Assembly: GCA_003561495.1 (NCBI GenBank)
Contig: PWWM01000089.1
Span: forward strand, 1 to 11,635
Direction: 5' to 3'
DNA length: 11,635 bases
Source of the DNA: Gammaproteobacteria bacterium
GTDB lineage: Bacteria; Pseudomonadota; Gammaproteobacteria; Xanthomonadales; Wenzhouxiangellaceae
Below are positions 6,066-11,635 of the stretch, in pieces (position 1 is the stretch's first letter; each line of letters begins with the position of its first letter). The notes beneath the pieces were generated by a model that ran no database searches, was not told the DNA's origin, and was given only the letters and a program-made list of their open reading frames with translations. A program made the translations under genes and the position numbers.

Positions 6066-8381
6066 ATGTCTGCTTCATTCATCAATAGAGTGGGCACCAT
6101 CTGTACGGGTGTGGCCGTCGCTTGCATGCTTGCCGGCCTGTCCAGTTCAGTGCTTGCCCAGGACCATGGTGTCGGGATTCGGAAATCCTGTCCAACCCCG
6201 GCGAAAGTCGGCGATCTTGCCAGTTGTACCATGCGGGTCATCAACGAGGATGATTTCGGTGATGCCATCCGGGTTCTGGAATTCTGGGATGTGGTCGGCA
6301 CCGGCGCCAACCAGTTCCGGGTTCCCGAAACCGGCAACCTGCCCATTATCCAGGTCAGCCCTGGGGTAACCTGTGAGGAAGATCTCACGCAGCCCATCGG
6401 CCTGACTTTCCCTTGCACCATGCCGGGCGCGGTCGATGGTTCAGGTGAATTTGTCCGGGTACGTTCCACCTATACGCTGCCGGAGTGGGCCACCGATCCG
6501 CTGCTCGATCAGGCCAATGCCATTGTTCAGGACCTGTGCGACGTTCAGCCAATTGGTTGCAACCCGAATCCGCAGCAGCAGCAGTTTGGCGCTTCGGTTT
6601 CCATTTTCGAGCCGGCTTTGGAAGTCACCAAGACCGGGCCCGAACTGGCCAAGGTGGGTGACGAGGTCTGCTACAGCATTGGTTTTGCCGACCTGAGCAC
6701 CGGCACCGGTTTTCCGGGCTTTGAAAACTGCCTGGGTACCGACACCCTGCTCGGCGATCTGGGCGAATTCTTCGCCGGTGAGCCGCGGGAGTTCTGCCGG
6801 ACAGTTCTGGCCGATGACCCCAACCCACTCTACAACGAGGCCACCATCACCTGCGGTGTGACCGGATTCGACAATGTCCTCTCAGACTCCGATGAACACT
6901 GGGTGGAAGTGATCGATCCCTCGATCGAAGTGACCAAGTCCGGGCCGGAAATCGCCAAGGTCGGTGACGAAGTCTGCTTCGAAATCGGGTTTGTCAGCAC
7001 CGGTACAGGCACGCTGGAAAATTGCCAGGGTTCCGACACACTGCTGGGTCCGCTGGGTGCATTCCTGGATGGTCAGAACCGTGAGTTCTGCTACACCACC
7101 TCGGCTACCGATCCCAACCCGCTGGAAAACACCGCCACCATCACCTGTGATGTGGAAGACTTCGACAACCAGGCCAGTGACTCCGACAGCCATGAAGTCG
7201 AACTGATCGATCCGGCCATCGAAGTCACCAAATCCGGCCCCGACCAGGCCAAGGTCGGTGACGAAGTCTGCTTCCAGATCGGGTTTGTCAGTACTGGCAC
7301 GGGCACGCTGGAAAACTGCCAGGGCTCCGACACGCTGCTGGGCCCGCTGGGCGCGTTCACCACTGGTCAGAACCGCGAGTTCTGCTACACCACATCGGCC
7401 GCCGACCCCAATCCGCTGGAAAACACTGCCACCATCACCTGTGATGTGGCCGGCTTCGACAACCAAGCCAGTGATTGGGACAGCCATGAAGTGGAGCTGA
7501 TCAGCCCGGCCGTGACCCTCGAGAAAGCCTGCCGTCCGGATCCGATTCCGGTGGGTGGTGAGATCTTCTGGGACTTCGAAGTGACCAATACCGGCAACTC
7601 GGGCCTGACCTGTCTGCTTAATGACGCCGATGCCGGCATCATCGACCTGGGCTTTGCCTTGGCAGCCGGTGAAAGCTTCGATTACACCGCCTCGCGTGCA
7701 GTCACTGAAGCCGACATCCCGCAGATCAGCAACTACGCCGAGGTCCAGTGTGATGTCGATGGCTTCGACAACCAGGTCAGCGATGATGACTCGGCCACCT
7801 GCGAAGTCGCACCATTGACCGAAGAGGTCTGCCGGACTCCGGGCTTCTGGGGTACCCATGCCGGTACCGAGAACCGTCGTTCGACCAATCTGACTCAACT
7901 GGTCATCGACGCAGCCGGCGGCTCCATCGAAGTCTGCGGCAAGACGCTCGACAACACCCTGGTCGGCAACACCGAGTCCGCACTGGAAGCCATGTGTGTC
8001 AGCGTCCAGAGTGAACAGCAACGGCAACTGGCCCGGCAACTGACCGCCATGGCGCTGAACTGCGTGATCAGCGGTGGTGGAACCGACTGCACCGGCACCG
8101 GTGTCGAAGGTCTGTTCGCCGACGCCAATGCCGCCTGTGCCGCCAATGAAGAGCATCTTTCCGACTATATCGGCCGGGTCGATTGCTTCAACAATGGTGG
8201 TCACTGGAACGAGGACGAAGGATCCTGCTACATCGATCCTGAGGATCCCAACAACTGCCAGAACCGTGATCTGGACTACTCGGCCGAAATCTTCGACGGC
8301 GTTGAACCGCTGCCGGGACCGGCCGGAAGTCCGCGGGCCTGCAATGCCGCAACTCGCAACGATGTCTACATCGTTCCATGA
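6066..8381 (+). CDS. Secreted cysteine-rich Ig-like (DUF11-type) repeat protein
   Basis: 771 residues from the ATG at 6066; AAGGAG at 6052-6057 lies eight bases before it. Residues 1-31 are a signal peptide ending VLA before QDHG. A divergent first domain (about 34-180) begins like the repeats (KSCPTPAKVGD). Four Ig-like units of about 100 residues follow (about 182-582), each opening with a form of EVTKSGP..AKVGDEVCF and carrying four Cys in similar places, so disulfides are likely. The C-terminal domain (about 589-771) opens with CRTPGFWGTH, a motif I recall from secreted proteins of several bacteria. It is Cys- and Asp-rich near GGHWNEDEGSCY, possibly a metal-binding loop. Family knowledge suggests a surface or extracellular structural or adhesive role; no enzyme motif is seen. 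No LPXTG, PEP-CTERM or membrane anchor appears at the C-terminus. It is probably transcribed from the sigma-54-like promoter and followed by two terminator hairpins. Confidence 0.85.
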   Translation: MSASFINRVGTICTGVAVACMLAGLSSSVLAQDHGVGIRKSCPTPAKVGDLASCTMRVINEDDFGDAIRVLEFWDVVGTGANQFRVPETGNLPIIQVSPGVTCEEDLTQPIGLTFPCTMPGAVDGSGEFVRVRSTYTLPEWATDPLLDQANAIVQDLCDVQPIGCNPNPQQQQFGASVSIFEPALEVTKTGPELAKVGDEVCYSIGFADLSTGTGFPGFENCLGTDTLLGDLGEFFAGEPREFCRTVLADDPNPLYNEATITCGVTGFDNVLSDSDEHWVEVIDPSIEVTKSGPEIAKVGDEVCFEIGFVSTGTGTLENCQGSDTLLGPLGAFLDGQNREFCYTTSATDPNPLENTATITCDVEDFDNQASDSDSHEVELIDPAIEVTKSGPDQAKVGDEVCFQIGFVSTGTGTLENCQGSDTLLGPLGAFTTGQNREFCYTTSAADPNPLENTATITCDVAGFDNQASDWDSHEVELISPAVTLEKACRPDPIPVGGEIFWDFEVTNTGNSGLTCLLNDADAGIIDLGFALAAGESFDYTASRAVTEADIPQISNYAEVQCDVDGFDNQVSDDDSATCEVAPLTEEVCRTPGFWGTHAGTENRRSTNLTQLVIDAAGGSIEVCGKTLDNTLVGNTESALEAMCVSVQSEQQRQLARQLTAMALNCVISGGGTDCTGTGVEGLFADANAACAANEEHLSDYIGRVDCFNNGGHWNEDEGSCYIDPEDPNNCQNRDLDYSAEIFDGVEPLPGPAGSPRACNAATRNDVYIVP
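6609..7811 (+). repeat. Four tandem Ig-like repeat units
   Basis: Units begin near 6609, 6915, 7209 and 7503 (102, 98, 98 and about 103 residues). Units 2 and 3 are almost identical in protein (both contain IGFVSTGTGTLENCQGSDTL). Their DNA carries many third-position changes, such as ggtaca/ggcacg and ggttcc/ggctcc. Unit 1 is intermediate. Unit 4 is divergent (TLEKACRPDPIPVGGEIFW). Confidence 0.9.
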
Positions 8382-8390
8382 TGCGGCGCC

Positions 8391-8427
8391 CCGGTGCGGC
8401 CATTCCCGGCCGCACCGGATTGTTTTC
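8391..8427 (+). terminator. First terminator-like hairpin after the Ig-repeat gene
   Basis: CCGGTGCGGCC (8391-8401) and GGCCGCACCGG (8408-8418) form a perfect 11-bp stem with a six-base loop. The tail ATTGTTTTC is only weakly T-rich. It begins ten bases after the stop codon at 8379-8381. Confidence 0.7.
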
Positions 8428-8437
8428 AATTCACCCG

Positions 8438-8466
8438 CCGGGGCGTCATTGGACGCCCCGGTTTTT
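8438..8466 (+). terminator. Intrinsic terminator directly before the beta-helix gene
   Basis: CCGGGGCGTC (8438-8447), loop ATTG, GACGCCCCGG (8452-8461), then TTTTT (8462-8466): a textbook Rho-independent terminator. Only seven bases separate its T-run from the ribosome binding site of the next gene, so no promoter fits between them. Confidence 0.85.
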
Positions 8467-8485
8467 CTACGAAAAAGGCGCGACC

Positions 8486-9748
8486 ATGCACATGTCCCCA
8501 ATGAAGGTTCAATGGTTTTTCCTGGCGCTACCGGCCATCATGGTCGGAAGTGCGCTTCATGCTGATGACCTGGTGGTTGACACGCTCGACGATACCGGCC
8601 CCGGATCATTGCGAGCCGCCATCGAGTCTGCCAACGCCGAACCGGGCGCCCAGGTCATCGTGTTCGATCCCTCCGTTCACGGCGGCGCCATCGTTTTGCA
8701 ATCCAGCCTGCCGGAGATCACCGACGATATCGAAATCATCGGCCCGGGTGCGGAATTTCTAAGCATTAATGGCAACAACAGCCATCAGATCATGTCGATT
8801 TCCGCCGGAGCGACCGCTGTCCTTTCGGGCCTGACGCTTGCCCAGGGAAGCGATGAGTTGGGTGGTGGCGCCATCGTCAACGAAGGTGACCTGACCCTCG
8901 AAGACGTTGCCCTGATCGGCAACAAGGCCGAGTTCGGAGGTGGTGGCGCCATCGACAATGTACTCGGCACGCTGACTCTGATCGATACAGTATTTGCCGG
9001 TAACGAAGCCAATTTCGGTGGGGCATTGTCGAATTTCGACGGCTCCGTCCTGATCACCCATTCAACGCTGACCGGCAACACGGCGCTTCAAGGCGGCGCC
9101 ATTGACAACTCAGGTCAACTGGTGATCGAAGCCAGCACTCTTGATGCCAACCAGGCCGAGATCGGTGGCGGCATCGAGAATGTCGGATCAGTGGACATCA
9201 TCAATTCCACATTCTCCGGCAACCAGGCGCTGGATGACGGGGGTGCGATCGACAACTTCGGTGGCAGCACGCGCCTGCTGTTTGTCACTTTCGCCGCCAA
9301 CGAAGCCGGTCTTGACGGAAACGCGATCTGGACCGGACCCGGCTCTGATGACGACGAGCTCGTCGCCAGGAATGTCATCATTTCTGGTGATGGCGAAAAC
9401 GATTGTTATATCGATGAACCTGATTCATGGACCACCGGCGGACAAAATCTTGCCGGTGACCCCGGCTGTACCGGCTTTGAGGTGATCGACATCGAAGACC
9501 TGCAACTTGGACCCCTGGCCGATAACGGTGGCCCCACGCTCACCCACGCTTTGGGCTCCAACAGCCTGGCACTTGACGCCGCAAACGATTGTACCGGCTT
9601 TGATGGTCAGACCAGCGTAGGCCAGGATCAGCGCGGCACAACTCGGCCCCAGGGAGAACACTGCGATGTCGGCGCTTACGAGCGTATCTTCGAGGATGAA
9701 AAGGAGGATGTCATCTTTGCCGATCGCTTTCAGGGACTCAGTCCCTGA
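8486..9748 (+). CDS. Secreted parallel beta-helix protein with choice-of-anchor Q domain
   Basis: 420 residues from the ATG at 8486, with AAAGG at 8474-8478 seven bases before it. Residues 1-26 form a signal peptide ending ALHA before DDL. The mature N-terminus has the DTLDDTGPGSLRAAIESANA motif typical of secreted beta-helix proteins. Residues about 120-290 hold repeats of about 22-27 residues of the GGAIxNxGxLxIxxSxxxxNxA type, a right-handed parallel beta-helix. Residues about 341-399 (LGPLADNGGPTLTHALGS to CDVGAYE) match the choice-of-anchor Q domain. The acidic tail ends DVIFADRFQGLSP. The protein is probably exported and surface-linked, either adhesive or polysaccharide-binding; no lyase active site is visible. 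An in-frame ATG at 8378 overlaps the upstream stop, but that extension would hide the signal peptide and span both terminators. The 3' end overlaps the converging activator gene by 11 bases. Confidence 0.85.
   Translation: MHMSPMKVQWFFLALPAIMVGSALHADDLVVDTLDDTGPGSLRAAIESANAEPGAQVIVFDPSVHGGAIVLQSSLPEITDDIEIIGPGAEFLSINGNNSHQIMSISAGATAVLSGLTLAQGSDELGGGAIVNEGDLTLEDVALIGNKAEFGGGGAIDNVLGTLTLIDTVFAGNEANFGGALSNFDGSVLITHSTLTGNTALQGGAIDNSGQLVIEASTLDANQAEIGGGIENVGSVDIINSTFSGNQALDDGGAIDNFGGSTRLLFVTFAANEAGLDGNAIWTGPGSDDDELVARNVIISGDGENDCYIDEPDSWTTGGQNLAGDPGCTGFEVIDIEDLQLGPLADNGGPTLTHALGSNSLALDAANDCTGFDGQTSVGQDQRGTTRPQGEHCDVGAYERIFEDEKEDVIFADRFQGLSP
9730..9748. terminator. Palindrome spanning two converging stop codons
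   Basis: TCAGGGAC (9730-9737), TCA, GTCCCTGA (9741-9748) is a perfect 8-bp inverted repeat. The central TCA is the minus-strand stop codon of the activator gene, and the last TGA is the stop of the beta-helix gene. There is no T-run on either side, so it would be at best a weak bidirectional terminator. Confidence 0.4.
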
Positions 9749-10742
9749 CCGGCAGGTGGTCCAAATGATGATCCTTGATCAGGCGATAGAGCTGGGCACG
9801 GGAAACTTCCAGCTGCCGGGCAGCCAGGTTGACATTGCCGTCGACAGCCTTCAAAGCGCGCATGATGGCTTCACGCTCGGCGTTCTTGCGACACCGGCGT
9901 AATGACTGCACCGGATCAGGTTCAGGCGTCGGCACACAGACGCCGCTCTGCGATAAGAAGCCAAGATCGGCGGCCGAAAGGGATCGGCCATTCCCCATCA
10001 CCAGGGCCTGCAGAATGCGATTCTTCAACTCCCGCACATTGCCCGGCCAGGTATGTTGATTGAGTGCCGAAATCGCACTGTCATCAAGTGAGCGCGCCTT
10101 GACCTCGTATTGGCGTGCGAATCGGGTAATGAAGCATCGGGCCAGAGCAATCACATCATCACCTCGCTCACGCAATGCCGGCGTGTAAATGCGTAGTGCG
10201 CTGAGTCGATAGTAGAGATCATCTCGAAACCGCCCGCCCCGACAGGCGCTTTCCAGATCGGCATGGGTCGCGGCCACAATCCGGACATCAGCGCGAATGG
10301 GACGGCAACTTCCGAGGCGCTCGAAACTGCCCTCCTCCAGAAATCTGAGCAACGTGACCTGGTTTTCAAGCGGCAAGTCCCCGATTTCATCAAGCAGCAG
10401 GGTTCCCCCTTCCGCCGACTCGATACGGCCGATGTTGCGTCGATCGGCTCCGGTGAAGGCGCCGCGCTCGTAACCGAATACCTCGGACTGAAACAGCGAA
10501 TCGGGTAAAGCGGCGCAATTGACGGCAACAAAAGGCCCGGAACAGCGCCTTGAATAATGGTGCAAGAGATTGGCGATCAGCTCCTTGCCGGTACCAGTCT
10601 CACCGGTGATCAGTACCGGGGCATCAATCGAGGCAACGCGCTCGATAACCTTGCGTAACTGGACTATAGTTGGGCTGGTACCGATCAGCTCGGGACAGCC
10701 CTGCCCCACGAAGATCGTGGATTCAGTCACTGCAAGTTCCAT
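9738..10742 (-). CDS. Stand-alone sigma-54 enhancer-binding activator (PspF type)
   Basis: 334 residues. The AAA+ domain occupies about 18-250: Walker A GETGTGKE (47-54), sigma-54-contacting loop GAFTGA (94-99), Walker B GGTLLLDEIGD (112-122), an arginine-rich segment FRDDLYYRL (172-180), and sensor-II-like WPGNVRELKNRI (232-243). A Fis-type helix-turn-helix lies at about 288-324 (AIMRALKAVDGNVNLAARQL, then VSRAQLYRLIK). The AAA+ domain starts about 17 residues in, so there is no receiver, GAF, PAS or other sensor domain. Activity must be controlled by another protein, by synthesis level, or not at all, as with PspF and HrpR/S. All key residues look intact, so it should hydrolyse ATP to open sigma-54 promoters. 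Its ATG (10740-10742) lies inside the 3' end of the upstream beta-helix gene. GGAGG (10756-10752) sits nine bases before it, so translational coupling is likely. Confidence 0.95.
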   Translation of the reverse strand: MELAVTESTIFVGQGCPELIGTSPTIVQLRKVIERVASIDAPVLITGETGTGKELIANLLHHYSRRCSGPFVAVNCAALPDSLFQSEVFGYERGAFTGADRRNIGRIESAEGGTLLLDEIGDLPLENQVTLLRFLEEGSFERLGSCRPIRADVRIVAATHADLESACRGGRFRDDLYYRLSALRIYTPALRERGDDVIALARCFITRFARQYEVKARSLDDSAISALNQHTWPGNVRELKNRILQALVMGNGRSLSAADLGFLSQSGVCVPTPEPDPVQSLRRCRKNAEREAIMRALKAVDGNVNLAARQLEVSRAQLYRLIKDHHLDHLPVRD

Positions 10743-11635
10743 CTGACCTGACCTCCGGGTTGATTACCAGGATGACGCCCCCACGCGCCTGCCAGGCTAC
10801 CTGGCAAGGCAGGTGAATCTCGACTGCGACTCGATCCAGTCCATCAAACAAGAGTTCAACATCACCAAGCCCCAGATCACTATCCAGATGAAGCATGCTG
10901 TGCTGACCAAAGGTCGTGGCGCTGAAGTGAACCGGAACCGGATGCCTGGCCAGTGCGGCCAGTTCGATGGCCGCACGTAACGGACAATCCTCCGGTGCCT
11001 GTCCGGTGCACACCCGCAAGCCGTTATCGGCCGGAGTATTGACCTCGAAACGATTCGGCAGCGGACCCTGGCGCTCGAACGCACCGAGGTCAGCATACCC
11101 ACCGGCAAAGCGTGGGTCACCATTGCCACGCTGATCCCAGACCAGCACTGTACCGTCGAAACCCAGTGAAACCGAGCCATCCGCCAGGTTGAGGGCCGGA
11201 CTACGGCCACTCAGCGGCAAGGTCGGTGTTGGACCGTTGTAATAGCCCAGCGCTTCGAGTCCGGGATCGGCATCCAGCAATGGCGTGCCACATCCCCATT
11301 CACTGCCTTGCATCAGGTTTCGGATATTCTCAGCCGGGGATAGATCCACATGCACACACTGGCTGGGCTGATTGCCGGCTATGATTGAATTGGCCAGAAC
11401 CAATTCCCCCATGCTGTAAAGACCGGCGCCCAGGCCGGCCTGATTGTCGGCCAATGTCACATGGGTCAGATGCATGCTGCCACCTTGCCCGGCCAGCGCA
11501 CCACCCTCCAGGGCCTTGTTGTCCAGCATGGTGGAATTGACTACGATCAGCTCGCCGCCAGCATTGAAGATCGCACCGCCCTGGCTGGTGGCCTGATTGT
11601 TCATCAGGGTCAGGCTGTCCACGACCAGGCGACCG
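10723..11635 (-). CDS. Choice-of-anchor Q / beta-helix protein (partial, 5' end outside)
   Basis: The frame is open to the right edge, so at least 303 codons are visible and the N-terminus is missing; the GTG at 11622 is internal. The visible part starts with beta-helix repeats (NNQATSQGGAIFNAGGELIV, GGALAGQGGSMHLTHVTLAD). A choice-of-anchor Q domain follows (DADPGLEALGYYNGPTPTLP to GGYADLGAFE, the last around 11073-11090). After it, instead of ending, the protein starts a new module with a CSLREA-like motif (FEVNTPADNGLRVCTG, DCPLRAAIELA, around 10960-11050). About 120 residues later it stops, without beta-helix repeats. It is probably exported and surface-associated like the 8486-9748 protein, whose architecture it shares. 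It is upstream of, and overlaps by 20 bases, the sigma-54 activator gene. Whether the second module is naturally short or truncated cannot be told here. Confidence 0.85.
   Translation of the reverse strand, partial: GRLVVDSLTLMNNQATSQGGAIFNAGGELIVVNSTMLDNKALEGGALAGQGGSMHLTHVTLADNQAGLGAGLYSMGELVLANSIIAGNQPSQCVHVDLSPAENIRNLMQGSEWGCGTPLLDADPGLEALGYYNGPTPTLPLSGRSPALNLADGSVSLGFDGTVLVWDQRGNGDPRFAGGYADLGAFERQGPLPNRFEVNTPADNGLRVCTGQAPEDCPLRAAIELAALARHPVPVHFSATTFGQHSMLHLDSDLGLGDVELLFDGLDRVAVEIHLPCQVAWQARGGVILVINPEVRSDGTCSD
10752..10756 (-). promoter_or_regulatory. Ribosome binding site of the activator within the upstream gene
   Basis: GGAGG on the minus strand, nine bases before the activator ATG at 10742. 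It lies inside the coding sequence of the preceding gene, which ends at 10723. This strong site supports the chosen activator start and joint transcription of the two genes. Confidence 0.75.

Noticed and set aside
6609..7811. Regular repeats that might suggest a repeat array of non-coding type such as CRISPR
   Set aside because: The period is about 300 bases, in frame and coding, with third-position changes. There are no short repeats separated by unique spacers.
8378..8485. ATGA-type overlap start at 8378 for the beta-helix gene, suggesting translational coupling
   Set aside because: The 36 extra residues are Pro/Arg-rich, cover two terminator hairpins and would mask the signal peptide. The ATG at 8486 has its own ribosome binding site.
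6882..8501. 539-codon open frame on the minus strand opposite the Ig-repeat gene
   Set aside because: Its length comes from repetition of the repeat units, so it shows the same pseudo-repeats. It also runs through both terminator hairpins and has no domain or signal peptide.

Overview
The window reads as part of a GC-rich gammaproteobacterial chromosome. The choice-of-anchor Q beta-helix proteins, the Ser/Thr kinase with a C-terminal TPR region and the secreted-protein tail of the type IFxDxF suggest the Xanthomonadales/Wenzhouxiangella neighbourhood. This placement rests on recalled family distribution only, because no rRNA, tRNA or housekeeping marker is present.

Layout. Positions 1-115 hold the last codons of an unidentified gene. 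Positions 347-3028 encode a secreted protein made of two tandem copies of an alpha/beta-hydrolase domain, each with its own Ser/acid/His motifs. A gap with a 20-bp perfect palindrome (3065-3106) follows. Positions 3265-5706 encode a membrane Ser/Thr kinase: cytoplasmic kinase domain, one membrane segment, and a TPR-rich part predicted to be periplasmic. The 359-base gap at 5707-6065 looks like a full sigma-54 control region: three dyads, an AT-rich stretch with an exact IHF-type match, a -24/-12-like element, and a leader hairpin. It drives a secreted, cysteine-rich Ig-like (DUF11-type) repeat protein (6066-8381). Two tandem terminator hairpins (8391-8466) come next, then a secreted parallel beta-helix protein with a choice-of-anchor Q domain (8486-9748).

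On the minus strand, converging on that gene and overlapping its 3' end by 11 bases, lies a stand-alone sigma-54 activator of the PspF type (9738-10742). It overlaps by 20 bases an upstream minus-strand gene for another choice-of-anchor Q/beta-helix protein, which runs off the right edge of the window (10723-11635).

How the parts may work together (inference): the minus-strand operon makes a beta-helix surface protein plus a sigma-54 activator with no sensory domain. The only strong -24/-12-like site seen is in front of the plus-strand Ig-repeat/beta-helix pair, so the activator is a natural candidate to switch on that pair. The tandem terminators between the two plus-strand genes would make the beta-helix protein a minor product relative to the Ig-repeat protein. 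The kinase and the double hydrolase may be independent neighbours. No mobile element, CRISPR array or RNA gene was seen.
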